The position numbers and the translations under genes are program-made. Source: an uncultured Kordia sp. (GTDB lineage Bacteria > Bacteroidota > Bacteroidia > Flavobacteriales > Flavobacteriaceae). Taken from it: DNA of 64,000 nt. The notes below the pieces were generated by a model that had not been told where the DNA came from, did no database searches, and saw only the letters and a program-made list of their open reading frames with translations. The stretch is from positions 1 to 64,000 of the forward strand of contig NZ_CANLEA010000012.1 in the NCBI RefSeq assembly GCF_947489565.1, in the 5' to 3' direction. Positions 1 to 9,496 of the stretch are shown here, piece after piece (within the stretch, counting starts at the first letter, position 1; each line of letters starts with the position of its first letter).

Positions 1-73
1 AGGCATTGTTGAAGCTCCTCACTTCGGCTACGCTTAGTGACCTTGCTTTTACTTTACTTAGTAGATTGTATCA

Positions 74-100
74 CACTATATATCTATATACTATATAGTG
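74..100. repeat. AT-rich inverted repeat
   Basis: CACTATATA (74-82) is the perfect inverted complement of TATATAGTG (92-100), with a 9-base AT-rich loop. It lies in non-coding DNA downstream of the DUF4294 gene, which is read leftwards. There is no T-tract, so it is a weak terminator candidate. It may be a small interspersed palindrome. Confidence 0.45.
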
Positions 101-162
101 AGAGCGACTGGCGAAAGCGTGACCCTTTGTATTTTATTTAAAAAGACAAAGGGAAAACCCAT

Positions 163-235
163 TAGGTCTTTGGTCTTTGGTCTTTGGTGTTAGGTCTTTG
201 GTGTTGGGGGTTGGGGGTTGGGGGTTGGGGGTTGG
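163..235. repeat. G/T-rich simple tandem repeat
   Basis: Repeats of TCTTTGG(T) pass into four GGGGG tracts separated by TT (206-231), with a shorter G tract after them. The block sits just downstream of the DUF4294 gene. On the + strand the G tracts fit the usual G-quadruplex pattern. A related G/T block lies at 45135-45187, also next to a gene end, so this type of spacer may be scattered through the genome. Confidence 0.75.
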
Positions 236-266
236 AACTTTAATCTATTATAGAAAAGAACGAAGA

Positions 267-941
267 CTATTTCTTTTTTTGTGTTTTCCCAGACCATTTG
301 TCTGTTAATTCAATATAGGAAAATGGTAAGGCTGATGGTTGCCTTTTTAACTGATTGTTATTGAATGCCCTTTGAAGAATGTCTTCTATAAGGTAATCTT
401 CATGATTGGAATCTGGTTTGAATTCTTTTTTTAATGAGATGTCAAATAGATTTGCTGTAGCATTGTACCAGAAGGCTTTCCAGCCACTTCGTAATCGCTT
501 TACTAATTTGAATGCCGTTTCACCCGTTTGTCGATGAATTAGTTTTACCAGTATTTGCCCTTCCGTTTTGGTGAGCTTTTTTAGTTTAGCTGTTAGTTCA
601 TCTTCAATGAACTTTTGTACTCTTCTTGTGTATTTTCTACGTTTTGATTTGGAATCTATTTTGTTGAGTCGCTCATTTAGTTTCAGTAAACGCTCTGCCG
701 CTAATGTAGCATATGGATATACTTTGAGTGTTTTTCTTCGTAGAATTAGATAGCGAATGCGTTCTTCTTTTGAAGCGAATTTTAATTTGTTTAGCACAAG
801 TACCTCATCTAATTCTATAGCAGTGCGTGCAATGGTATCGCCTTCAATGAGATATTGCTCCACTTTTGTAGTGTCTTGCGTAAAAATTTGTGCTTGACTC
901 ACAAAAGAAATTAATAATATGATAAGACTTATCTTTTTCAT
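267..941 (-). CDS. DUF4294 domain-containing exported protein
   Basis: 224 residues. An N-terminal signal peptide (about 1-18, ending SFVSQAQ) is followed by a mostly helical, Lys/Arg-rich region. The segment from 'VLNKLKFASKEERIRYLILRR' to 'SGWKAFWYNATANLFD' (roughly 47-168) matches my recollection of DUF4294, a family of unknown function found mainly in Bacteroidota. No catalytic motif is visible. The gene is divergent from the M42 peptidase gene, a pairing I recall from other flavobacterial genomes. The 110-base gap between them should hold both promoters. The family call is fairly sure and the function is unknown. Confidence 0.75.
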   Translation of the reverse strand: MKKISLIILLISFVSQAQIFTQDTTKVEQYLIEGDTIARTAIELDEVLVLNKLKFASKEERIRYLILRRKTLKVYPYATLAAERLLKLNERLNKIDSKSKRRKYTRRVQKFIEDELTAKLKKLTKTEGQILVKLIHRQTGETAFKLVKRLRSGWKAFWYNATANLFDISLKKEFKPDSNHEDYLIEDILQRAFNNNQLKRQPSALPFSYIELTDKWSGKTQKKK

Positions 942-1051
942 GGGGCTATTAAAAATTCTTTCAATTTTATATCAAATGTAATAATTCGTTCTGTTATAAC
1001 TATAAAATCTGTTTTAATATTATTATTTTCGTTTGAATTAATTTAAAATTT

Positions 1052-2140
1052 ATGGCAAAAAAGAAAATTATTAATAAAAAGTCAATGACTTTTTTAGAAA
1101 AATATTTGAATAATGCAGCTCCAACAGGTTACGAATGGAATGGACAGAAGATTTGGATGGATTATTTGAAACCTTATGTAGACGAATTTATTACTGATTC
1201 TTATGGAACTGCTGTCGGAGTTATTAATCCGAAAGCAAAATATAAGGTTGTGATTGAAGGTCATGCTGATGAGATTTCGTGGTATGTAAATTATATTACT
1301 GATAACGGATTGCTATATGTGATTCGAAATGGAGGAAGTGATCATCAGATTGCGCCTTCTAAATGGGTAAATATTCATACTAAGAAAGGAATTGTTAAAG
1401 GAGTTTTTGGTTGGCCAGCTATTCATACAAGAAATAGAGCTAAAGAAGAACCTCCAAAAATGGACAATATTTTTATCGATGTTGGATGCACTAATAAGAA
1501 AGAAGTTGAAGCATTAGGTGTACATGTAGGTTGCGTGATTACGTATCCAGATGAATTCCATGTTTTGAATAAGGATAAGTTTGTTTGTAGAGCTATTGAT
1601 AATAGAGCGGGTGGATTTATGATTGCTGAAGTAGCTCGTTTGTTACATGAAAATAAGGTGAAGTTGCCTTTTGGATTGTATGTTACAAATTCTGTACAAG
1701 AAGAAATTGGTTTGCGTGGTGCTGAAATGATTACACAAACCATTCAGCCAGATGTTGCCATTGTGACGGATGTTTGCCACGATACTACAACTCCAATGAT
1801 TAATAAGAAGACGCAAGGTGAGACAAAAATGGGCGATGGACCTGTGATTTCGTATGCGCCTGCTGTACAGAATAAATTACGTGAACGAATCATAGAAACA
1901 GCCGAAAAGAAGAATATTCCTTTTCAACGTATGGCTTCTAGTCGTTCTACAGGAACCGATACAGATGCTTTTGCTTATAGTAATGGTGGTGTTCCTTCTG
2001 CGTTGATTTCGCTTCCGCTACGTTATATGCATACTACTGTAGAAACTGTACATAAAAATGATGTTGAGAATGTAATTCGTTTGATTTATGAAACATTGTT
2101 AACGATTAAAGACGGAGAAACGTTTAGTTATTTTGAATAG
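1052..2140 (+). CDS. M42 family metallopeptidase (glutamyl/leucyl aminopeptidase-like)
   Basis: 362-residue cytoplasmic peptidase with no signal peptide. All expected ligands of a two-metal M42 site are visible: H71 and D73 in 'IEGHADEIS', D183 in 'CRAIDNRAGG', E217/E218 in 'NSVQEEIGLRG', D240 in 'IVTDVCHD' and H327 in 'YMHTTVETVH'. M42 enzymes form large self-compartmentalised shells that remove N-terminal residues from peptides, and length is normal for the family. The ATG at 1052 is preferred. M12 (position 1085) is a possible alternative, since the first 11 residues are Lys-rich and not conserved in character. A strong terminator follows at 2249. Confidence 0.9.
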   Translation: MAKKKIINKKSMTFLEKYLNNAAPTGYEWNGQKIWMDYLKPYVDEFITDSYGTAVGVINPKAKYKVVIEGHADEISWYVNYITDNGLLYVIRNGGSDHQIAPSKWVNIHTKKGIVKGVFGWPAIHTRNRAKEEPPKMDNIFIDVGCTNKKEVEALGVHVGCVITYPDEFHVLNKDKFVCRAIDNRAGGFMIAEVARLLHENKVKLPFGLYVTNSVQEEIGLRGAEMITQTIQPDVAIVTDVCHDTTTPMINKKTQGETKMGDGPVISYAPAVQNKLRERIIETAEKKNIPFQRMASSRSTGTDTDAFAYSNGGVPSALISLPLRYMHTTVETVHKNDVENVIRLIYETLLTIKDGETFSYFE

Positions 2141-2248
2141 GTTGTAAATAAGTATTGAGAATTGAGTATTGAGAAGTCCTAGCGATATTATATAGAAGTA
2201 TCTCAATCTCTTTATTATATAGATTATAGAAACTATACATTATATATG

Positions 2249-2284
2249 AATAAGGCTTTCAAAATTTGAAAGCCTTATTTTTTA
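2249..2284. terminator. Bidirectional rho-independent terminator
   Basis: A 15-bp perfect stem, AATAAGGCTTTCAAA (2249-2263) pairing with TTTGAAAGCCTTATT (2265-2279), runs into a T tract on the + strand and a complementary tract on the - strand. It sits between the convergent M42 peptidase and susD-like genes and can end both transcripts. Confidence 0.85.
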
Positions 2285-2321
2285 AGAACGCCTCTTTATT
2301 ATTACCCCAGAAGAGACGTTC
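2284..2321. repeat. Second hairpin downstream of the susD-like gene
   Basis: AGAACGCCTCTT and AAGAGACGTTCT form a 12-bp stem with one mismatch and a C-rich loop, immediately after the 2249 terminator. It has no good T tract on either strand. It may stabilise the 3' end of the SusC/D transcript. The remaining 2322-2447 shows nothing recognisable. Confidence 0.5.
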
Positions 2322-2447
2322 TAACTAAAAAAACTAAATAATGTTTCTTTAACCTAAGTATGCATTAGCAGTTCTGCAGTAATCAATATTGTTGTCCTTT
2401 TATTAAACTTCATCATCTGTAAAGAACTACTAATACATCACGAAGGC

Positions 2448-3806
2448 TTAATATCCAGCATTTTGTTGTGTGTCTGGACACGCATTGATTTGATTTTGCG
2501 GAATCGGTAATACCAATTCATTCGCATCAAAAGAAAAGCCTTCAATGGTGAATTGTCTTCTTTTGAAATCATGCAAATATTGTCCTTCAAAAGCTAATTC
2601 AGAGATTCTTTCCGTCAATACACTATTAATGGTAGCAGCTATACTAGGCAATCCAACTCTGGTTCGCACAGCATCTAAATCTTGTTGTGGTGTTGCTCCA
2701 ACCGAAGTTCCCAGTTCTAAGTTTGCTTCTGCTCTTGTTAATAGTAGTTCTGGCAATCGTACCATTTGTACATTTCCAAATTGATTGTACCATTTGGTTG
2801 TATAGTTTCCTATAATCATAGCCACATTTGAATTTGCATTTAGTCCTCTGTTTTGAGAGGTTAAGAAATTGGTAAAAGGATCCGTGATTCGTACATCACC
2901 TCTTCCTCCTTGTACACTTGGTGCCCAAAAAGTATTCATTCCGTTTACTCCATCAATTTCTGATACTTGTATTGAAAAGATATCTTCGGACGTATTTGCA
3001 TCTTGTGCAAAAGCAAATCTGTAAGTAGGAACAAGACTTGCTCCTGAATCATTGATAGCATTGTTTGCAGCATCTCTGGCGCCTGCATAGTTGCCCGTTT
3101 GTAAATATACTCTTGCCAATACTGCATTTACAGTTGCTTTGTTTGCATATATTCCATTGTTGGATGGAACTAATGTGCTTGCTGCTGTTAAATCTGCTAA
3201 GACTCTATCGTATACTTGTTCTACCGTGCTTCTTGCATTACAATCGGAAGCAATATCGCCTCCATTAAAAGGACTTGCTTCTGTTTTGAGTACAATTCCT
3301 AAATTGGTACTTGCATTGCCATCACTGTATGGTTTTGCGAATAGTTTTACCAATTCGAAGTGAATGAGTGCTCTTGCAAAAAGTGCTTCGCCTTCTACTC
3401 TATCTCGATCTGCTTCATTAACAACATCAATAGCTTCTAGCACTAAATTTGCCCTGTTTATAGTACTGTAACCTACATTAAATATGTTATTGACTCTACT
3501 GTTTGTTGTTAGTATTTGTTTGTTTATAATTTGACGTGGATCATTGAAGGTTCCGCCAAATGTTATTCTTCCATCTGCAGCTAATAATTCAGGGACAAAA
3601 ATTAAATCGCCTCCAAGTAAAGCTGTACTTGACATTGTATTGTACACGCCGTTCAGCGCTCCAATTACTTTTTCGTTACTATTTAATGCACTGCTTGCGC
3701 TTAGTGTATTTAAAGGTTCTACCTCTACATAATCTTCACATGAAAATGATAGATATGCAATGATGACCATGAAATAGTTTATATATTTATTTTTTATCTG
3801 TTTCAT
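2448..3806 (-). CDS. SusD/RagB family nutrient-binding lipoprotein
   Basis: 452 residues with a lipoprotein signal ending in SFSC (Cys23), then the N-terminal 'EDYVEVEPLNTLS' motif usual for SusD-like proteins. The TPR-like helices seen in this family are represented by 'ARALIHFELVKLFAKPYS' and 'ATVNAVLARVYLQTGNYAGA', and the C-terminal part by 'RLPELLLTRAEANLELG' and 'ISELAFEGQYLHDFKR'. It should cap the SusC channel encoded 11 bases upstream and bind the ligand at the cell surface. There is no glycoside hydrolase or SusE/F gene nearby, so the substrate could be a peptide or a glycan. Confidence 0.93.
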   Translation of the reverse strand: MKQIKNKYINYFMVIIAYLSFSCEDYVEVEPLNTLSASSALNSNEKVIGALNGVYNTMSSTALLGGDLIFVPELLAADGRITFGGTFNDPRQIINKQILTTNSRVNNIFNVGYSTINRANLVLEAIDVVNEADRDRVEGEALFARALIHFELVKLFAKPYSDGNASTNLGIVLKTEASPFNGGDIASDCNARSTVEQVYDRVLADLTAASTLVPSNNGIYANKATVNAVLARVYLQTGNYAGARDAANNAINDSGASLVPTYRFAFAQDANTSEDIFSIQVSEIDGVNGMNTFWAPSVQGGRGDVRITDPFTNFLTSQNRGLNANSNVAMIIGNYTTKWYNQFGNVQMVRLPELLLTRAEANLELGTSVGATPQQDLDAVRTRVGLPSIAATINSVLTERISELAFEGQYLHDFKRRQFTIEGFSFDANELVLPIPQNQINACPDTQQNAGY

Positions 3807-3817
3807 CTTCTTATGTT

Positions 3818-6787
3818 TTAAAATCCAACTTTTACTCCTAGTGTTACTGTTTTTGCTTGCGGTGCTGAATAGAAGTCTACACCCTGAAATACATTACTTC
3901 CATTTGCTAAAAAGTCTGTACTTACTTCTGGATCCCATCCATCATATTTGGTGAATGTTAATAGGTTTTGTCCTGTTACATAGATTCGCAAGTCTGTCAA
4001 CTTTATTTTTTCTAATAGTTTTGGACTGAAATTGTAGCCTAAAGAGATAGTTTTTAATCGTATATACGAACCATCTTGTAAAAATCTACTTGATGATGCA
4101 GTTCCGTTTCCTCCTACTAGTCTTGGTTGCGGAATATCTGTGTTTGGATTTTCTGGTGTCCAGTAGTTTAATTCGCTAGCCAATTGATTGTCTATAAAAT
4201 CTCCTCCAACCATGAATCCGTCAGCAGCTCTGTGAATTTTGTTTCCTTGTACGATATTGAATAGAAAATTAAGATCGAAATTTTTATATTGAAATCGATT
4301 GCTGATTCCTGCAACCCAGTCTGGATTTGGACTTCCTAATACTTTAAAGTTTGCAGCATTTGGATCATTTGTTGTATCGCCAGAACCATCATTCAGAAAA
4401 TATAATGCATCTCCATTGTTGGGATCGACACCTGCATATTCTCTTCCATAAAATACACCGATAGGTTCTCCTTCAATAAGCGCATTCATGTAGCTATCGT
4501 TGGTACTTAAAATTGGTTGCCCGTTAATCAGTTTTGTGACTTTGTTTTCGTTTTTAGCAAAATTGACATTCGTTTCCCATTTAAAATCCTCACTATCTAC
4601 ATTTACAGTATTTAAGGTAATTTCAAATCCTTTGTTTTCTATGTTTCCAACATTTGCCGAAAACCCTGTAAAACCAGAAGTAGCATCAATAGGTCTTCTT
4701 TGAATTAAGTCTTTTGTTTGCTTGTTGTAATAGTTGAGTTCAAGATTGATTCTGTTGTCTAAAAACCCTAATTCTAAACCAACATCAAACGTAGAAGTCG
4801 TTTCCCAGGATAAATCATTGTTTGCCAATTGTGTTGGCGACAATCCTGCCAATTTATTATACGCTACTGGAGAGAATAAAGCCAAACTAGGGAATCCGTT
4901 AAAGTTATTTCCGCTGATTCCGTAGCTACTTCTCAATTTCATAAAACTAAGTGTTTTTGAACCTTTTAAGAATGATTCTTCAGAAATTTTCCAAGCTCCA
5001 GAAATTGCTGGAAAAAATACACCTTCATCAAAAGCTGAACTTTTATCATATCTTCCTGTAAATCCTACAATATATTTATTGTTCAATTTATACGTTAATC
5101 TTCCAAAATAAGAGTAAAATCCGTTATCTGCTTGAGAACCTAATACGGCTGTAGGCACTGCTCCAGTTCCAGTTTGATCCAATCCTGAGATGAATCCTGT
5201 GGCGCTTCCACCTGCGATTTCAGTTCTTGTTTTTTGCGCTTCAGTTCCTAAGACTACATTTATATCGTGAATATCATTGAATGTTTTATCAATAGTAGCA
5301 TAAATTTTTGGGGAGAATGTTTGAAACTTTGTGATCGTAGTTGATCCAAATCCTCCTGTAACTTCATTTCCTTGTGTGTTTGAATTTTGAAATGCAAATG
5401 CTTTTCGTGAACCTCGATCCAATCCGATTTCTCCACGAATGTTCAACCAATCGTTCAATTGATAATCTCCATATATATTTGCCAAAATTCTATCGGACGT
5501 ATTGTTTCTTGTAGAGTTGGCATCTTCAATCAAAGCACTGTAATACCCACTAATGATGCTTCCGACTTGATCATAGCGAATTAAATCTCCATTTTCATTT
5601 CTAATCGGGGAAATTGGTGCTTGTGCCACTAATTGTATTGGCGTTGCAAATGCATTATCGCCTGCAACTGTATTGGTTTCCAATCGACTCAGTGTTGCGC
5701 TAATTCCGATGCGCATACGATCACTTACGGTATGTTCATAATTTAGAATTCCGTTCAATTTTTTTAAATCGTTTCCAATCAAAATTCCTTCTTGATGATC
5801 GTAAGATAGATTCGTATAAAATCTGCTTTTTTCAGTTCCGCCCGAAGCGCCAATACTAAATTGTAATAATTTGGCATTTCTAAAGGCTAAATCTTGCCAG
5901 TCAGTATCTACGTCTTGTCCTTGTGATAAGTCGCCAAGAATGGTATCTGCAAAGAAGTTTCCTGTATTATCTCCAAATGAATTTACGGCGGCAACTCTGA
6001 AAAAGTCTCGGTATTGCGCTGCATTCATATAATCTCTTAGATTTGTAGGTTCGCTGGTACCATTTTGAAAATCAATATTGAATCTGGTTTCTCCTTGTTT
6101 TCCTTTTTTTGTCGTAATTAGAATCACTCCATTAGCGCCTCTTGATCCATAAATAGCAGTTGCTGCAGCATCTTTAAGTACTTCTAACGATTCTACATTA
6201 TTAAAATTGATGTCTCTAGTTCCGCCTGCAATCACCAAACCATCTACTACATATAAAGGTTCGTTATTTCCTCCAATAGAGTTGGTTCCACGAATTCTTA
6301 CCTTGACAGCGCCATCAATTTTACCACTTTGACTTTCTATAAAAACACCAGAAGCTTTCCCTGAAAGTGCTTCTTGTATAGAAGCTACAGGCACATTATC
6401 TAACTGTTCGGGTTTAATTTTTGTAATGGCTCCCGTATTATCAACTTTACTAGATTTACCATATCCAACAATTAATACTTCACTTAATGACGTAACATCT
6501 TCTTGTAAAGTGACATTGATCACAGATGCATCTGTTACGACTTCTTCTTTCGTTTTAAATCCTACATAAGAAAACACTAATATGTCTCCATTTTTACAAC
6601 TGATGCTGTAATTTCCATCAAAATCGGTTTGTGTTCCGGTAGTAGTTCCTTTCACAAGAACCGTAACTCCTAGTAATGGAGTTCCATTGTCATCTACAAT
6701 GTTACCTGTAACATTTTTTTCTTGCGCTAATACTATACTGACATTAAACAGCAATAGCAAAAGCATTGTGATGTAATTCTTTTTCAT
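3818..6787 (-). CDS. SusC/RagA family TonB-linked outer membrane transporter
   Basis: 989 residues. A signal peptide (1-21, ends VLAQ) is followed by a carboxypeptidase-like beta-sandwich (about 22-105, 'GNIVDDNGTPLLGVTVLVKG'), a TonB plug ('IQEALSGKASGVFI', 'VRIRGTNSIGG', 'AIYGSRGANGVILITTKKG') and a long beta-barrel ending in Phe. It forms an active transport pair with the SusD-like lipoprotein directly downstream. No ECF sigma/anti-sigma pair lies next to it, unlike many SusC genes. The ATG at 6787 is followed at once by the signal peptide. The 302-base gap 6788-7089 to the divergent gene holds nothing I recognise beyond presumed promoters. Confidence 0.95.
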   Translation of the reverse strand: MKKNYITMLLLLLFNVSIVLAQEKNVTGNIVDDNGTPLLGVTVLVKGTTTGTQTDFDGNYSISCKNGDILVFSYVGFKTKEEVVTDASVINVTLQEDVTSLSEVLIVGYGKSSKVDNTGAITKIKPEQLDNVPVASIQEALSGKASGVFIESQSGKIDGAVKVRIRGTNSIGGNNEPLYVVDGLVIAGGTRDINFNNVESLEVLKDAAATAIYGSRGANGVILITTKKGKQGETRFNIDFQNGTSEPTNLRDYMNAAQYRDFFRVAAVNSFGDNTGNFFADTILGDLSQGQDVDTDWQDLAFRNAKLLQFSIGASGGTEKSRFYTNLSYDHQEGILIGNDLKKLNGILNYEHTVSDRMRIGISATLSRLETNTVAGDNAFATPIQLVAQAPISPIRNENGDLIRYDQVGSIISGYYSALIEDANSTRNNTSDRILANIYGDYQLNDWLNIRGEIGLDRGSRKAFAFQNSNTQGNEVTGGFGSTTITKFQTFSPKIYATIDKTFNDIHDINVVLGTEAQKTRTEIAGGSATGFISGLDQTGTGAVPTAVLGSQADNGFYSYFGRLTYKLNNKYIVGFTGRYDKSSAFDEGVFFPAISGAWKISEESFLKGSKTLSFMKLRSSYGISGNNFNGFPSLALFSPVAYNKLAGLSPTQLANNDLSWETTSTFDVGLELGFLDNRINLELNYYNKQTKDLIQRRPIDATSGFTGFSANVGNIENKGFEITLNTVNVDSEDFKWETNVNFAKNENKVTKLINGQPILSTNDSYMNALIEGEPIGVFYGREYAGVDPNNGDALYFLNDGSGDTTNDPNAANFKVLGSPNPDWVAGISNRFQYKNFDLNFLFNIVQGNKIHRAADGFMVGGDFIDNQLASELNYWTPENPNTDIPQPRLVGGNGTASSSRFLQDGSYIRLKTISLGYNFSPKLLEKIKLTDLRIYVTGQNLLTFTKYDGWDPEVSTDFLANGSNVFQGVDFYSAPQAKTVTLGVKVGF

Positions 6788-7089
6788 TTAAATAACTTTT
6801 TTAGTTAGTATTCTTTTTAAAGGCTAAAAAAGTGATGTGAAGTTTATACGTACTCATTTGATTTTAATACGTGCGGGAATACAGTTTTAAAGATTGCATA
6901 AAGAATTCACGCTACTTTTTTCGCTTTCATAAAAGAACTACATCCTTTGTGTTTTTTGGGGAATCCCTATAGACGTTACCTTTACCGAAGAAAGTTTACC
7001 TCAATTTTACTTGTGAATGCTTCAGATGGTTTTGATATAAAGTAAGATTGCTGTAGTTTTAATACGATCGAAACCTAAAAGAGATAAAA

Positions 7090-7530
7090 ATGCCTTTTCA
7101 TGTTGAAGAAGAATATATACTACAAACTGAATCAGAGTTAAATGTGGTATTTCCTACCAAGTTTAAAAATAGAATGATGGAAGTAAATGGTGGAGAATTA
7201 ATTATACGCAAACATGAGTTTGAATTGTATCCTTTTTTTGATAAATCTGATCGAAAAAGAATCAGTCGAACTTGCAATCATATTGTACTCGAAACTCATA
7301 ATGCTCGTGAATGGAATGGTTTTCCTGAAAATGCCGTAGCTATTGGATCTGATGGATCTGGAAATCAAATCATATTAACTCATAATGGAGATGGAATTTT
7401 GACCGATGAAATTTATTTTTGGGATCACGAAGAAGGATTGATAAACAAAATTGCGGAGTCAATTCAGAAACTTTCTGTTGAAAATAATCATTCATTTTGG
7501 CAAAAAGTTAGATCGAAATTCAATTTATAA
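7090..7530 (+). CDS. SMI1/KNR4 (SUKH) family protein
   Basis: 146 residues, no signal peptide. 'TESELNVVFPTKFKNRMMEVNGGEL' near the N terminus, 'FELYPFF', 'GFPENAVAIGSDGSGNQI' and 'EIYFWDHEEG' are the typical landmarks of the SMI1/KNR4 (SUKH) fold. In bacteria this superfamily often supplies immunity proteins against polymorphic toxins. There is no toxin gene next to it here, so it is either an orphan immunity protein or a housekeeping relative. It is followed by the convergent AraC-type regulator gene 60 bases away. Confidence 0.85.
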   Translation: MPFHVEEEYILQTESELNVVFPTKFKNRMMEVNGGELIIRKHEFELYPFFDKSDRKRISRTCNHIVLETHNAREWNGFPENAVAIGSDGSGNQIILTHNGDGILTDEIYFWDHEEGLINKIAESIQKLSVENNHSFWQKVRSKFNL

Positions 7531-7590
7531 GCAAAAAAAGAACCTTCAACATACTATTGAAAGTCCTTATTTATTATATCTGAACAAAAT

Positions 7591-9084
7591 TTACGCTACA
7601 CGAAACATTTTTACATATTGTGAAGGTGTTTGCGAAAAATGCTTTTTAAACGATTTATTGAACGTCACTTTATTATTGAATCCAACTTCATAGGCAACAT
7701 CAATAATGTTTAAGTTATGATGCACATCATCTTTCAATATTTGAGATGCTTCCGTAATTCGATATTGATTAATGAGTTCGAAAAAGTTCAATTCAAAATG
7801 CTCATTGATCACTTGAGACGTATTGTGCCTTGTGGTATTTAGCATTTTAGAAAGTCTTTCTAAGTTGATATCATTTTGTTTATAAATCTTTTCTTCATTT
7901 AATAAATACAAAAGCTGTTCTTTTAGCTCATGAGATAAACTGACTGTCAAACCTGAGTTTCTATATTTACTATTAATTCTAATCACATAACTATTGGTGA
8001 TCACTTTTGGTTGAATATATGCCATATAACCTATATACAATACCATAGAAGTCATGACCCATATTTGAAAATGATATAAATATTCACTTTTAGGAATGAT
8101 ACGAATTACTGTTAAACAATAGAATGTAAAACTTACTATATATAATGTAATGAGTCCTACTAAATTTCGTTGCCATTTTTGTACACGTGCACTAATTTTA
8201 GGATTGTTTCGAATGTCTTTGTAGTACATTTTAAACACAAAATAGCCATATCCAAAAAGCAAAGTCAACTTCACAAATACCATTGGAGGCAAAAATGATT
8301 TATAGTCAATAGTGCTTGTGTCTAGCATTACTTTTAATTTTTCTTCTTCTGAAAGTACTATTATAGGAAGCAACACTAACATAATTACAATCGTAGGAAT
8401 AAGATGTAATAGATGCTGTTTTTTAAATATATATTTCTTGGTAATACTTTTAAAATAGAAATATAGCAAGGGTCCATCTACAAATACAAATAGCGTTGAC
8501 ATGAATAAGGCATGCGGAAATCTGTATTTCAAATTAGAATCGTATAGAAACAAGTGCAATATAAACAGTGAGCGTATCAATATAAAAACGCTTATAAATA
8601 TAATGGCGTTTCTATTTTTATTCCGCTTAAAGTTCATAACAATCGCAATAAAGAATCCTATCAATGCTGAAAATAAATAGAACAGATTGAATGCGGTAAA
8701 ATTCAAACTATACTTTTTAAATACTTCTTGAAAAGGTGCTTCATGTTTAAATGCTCTAAATTCACTCGCGTGAACAAAGTTTACATCATGGCTTTTCTTT
8801 ATATATGCATCTATACATACCGTCATTTGCTCCAGGTCACGATTTCGTGCATGTTGCAATGCTAGTTCTTTATAAATAGGAATACTATCTATAGAACTAG
8901 GTTTCAATTTTTGGCTGGCTACATCATAGAAATAGGGTGATTTCTTTGACGCAGTTTCCGTTAACTTTGTAAACTCCGTTTGATGGATAGGGGTATCTAG
9001 GTTGTGTCCAAAGACACATGTATTAGGGAATAAAAAAATAAGAACAAATACCATCAAACGTGTTATTTGATTTAATTCTTTCAT
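7591..9084 (-). CDS. Membrane-anchored AraC family transcriptional regulator
   Basis: 497 residues. A signal-like segment (about 10-26) and a roughly 100-residue extracytoplasmic stretch are followed by about seven hydrophobic helices (from 'FNLFYLFSALIGFFIAIVM' to 'MTSMVLYIGYMAYI', about 130-360). The C-terminal AraC domain (about 395-495) contains 'LERLSKMLNTTRHNTSQVI' and 'IIDVAYEVGFNNKVTFNKSF'. This layout implies a one-component sensor that receives an external or membrane signal and acts on DNA at the membrane. It is divergent from the GG-leader peptide gene at 9535. A 21-base-phased direct repeat lies in the 450-base gap and is a plausible binding site. Confidence 0.88.
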   Translation of the reverse strand: MKELNQITRLMVFVLIFLFPNTCVFGHNLDTPIHQTEFTKLTETASKKSPYFYDVASQKLKPSSIDSIPIYKELALQHARNRDLEQMTVCIDAYIKKSHDVNFVHASEFRAFKHEAPFQEVFKKYSLNFTAFNLFYLFSALIGFFIAIVMNFKRNKNRNAIIFISVFILIRSLFILHLFLYDSNLKYRFPHALFMSTLFVFVDGPLLYFYFKSITKKYIFKKQHLLHLIPTIVIMLVLLPIIVLSEEEKLKVMLDTSTIDYKSFLPPMVFVKLTLLFGYGYFVFKMYYKDIRNNPKISARVQKWQRNLVGLITLYIVSFTFYCLTVIRIIPKSEYLYHFQIWVMTSMVLYIGYMAYIQPKVITNSYVIRINSKYRNSGLTVSLSHELKEQLLYLLNEEKIYKQNDINLERLSKMLNTTRHNTSQVINEHFELNFFELINQYRITEASQILKDDVHHNLNIIDVAYEVGFNNKVTFNKSFKKHFSQTPSQYVKMFRVA

Positions 9085-9425
9085 AACAATACGATTTACT
9101 TAAATATACAACTTTATTCTTACAAAGCTTATCATTATAGTATCTCCCGATAAAACTTTACTCTTTTTTTACCAGTTATTTACTTCTTTAAAAGGAATTT
9201 CACAGAAATATACCTTACTACATAAAATTTTAAAACACACTTAATATCAAATATTTACATAAAAACATTGAAATAAATCTATCAGTTATTCGGAGGTTTT
9301 AATATAACAACAACTGAAAAGAGGAAAACTGATTGTATGCATTGCATGCAAAAATAAAAAAGTGCCTTTTACACATTGTTTATCAGTTAATTACAACTAC
9401 CTACCTCAGCTATTTTTTTTATTTA

Positions 9426-9463
9426 AAATTTATAAATCTTAAATCGAAATTCATAAATCTTAA
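9426..9463 (+). promoter_or_regulatory. Direct repeat with 21-base period, candidate AraC-type operator
   Basis: AAATTTATAAATCTTAA (9426-9442) and AAATTCATAAATCTTAA (9447-9463) differ at one base and start exactly 21 bases apart, so they face the same side of the helix. AraC-family proteins typically bind such phased direct repeats beside the -35 region. The pair ends just upstream of the -33 region of the promoter at 9497, between the regulator gene (9084) and the peptide gene (9535). The rest of 9085-9425 shows no gene or other clear element. Confidence 0.5.
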
Positions 9464-9496
9464 GAATCTGACTTTTTTTACGCTAATGACTTTGCA

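Noticed and set aside
163-235. Possible CRISPR array or mobile element end
   Set aside because: The units are 7-8 bases long without unique spacers, and no cas or transposase gene is present. It is a simple sequence repeat.
2945-3363. Several open frames of 60-90 codons inside susD and other long genes on both strands
   Set aside because: They overlap well-supported genes, have no recognisable domain and show the low-complexity composition expected from shadow frames.
2448-6787. Complete polysaccharide utilisation locus
   Set aside because: Only the susC and susD genes are present. No glycoside hydrolase, sulfatase, lyase or SusE/F gene and no HTCS or ECF regulator lies nearby.
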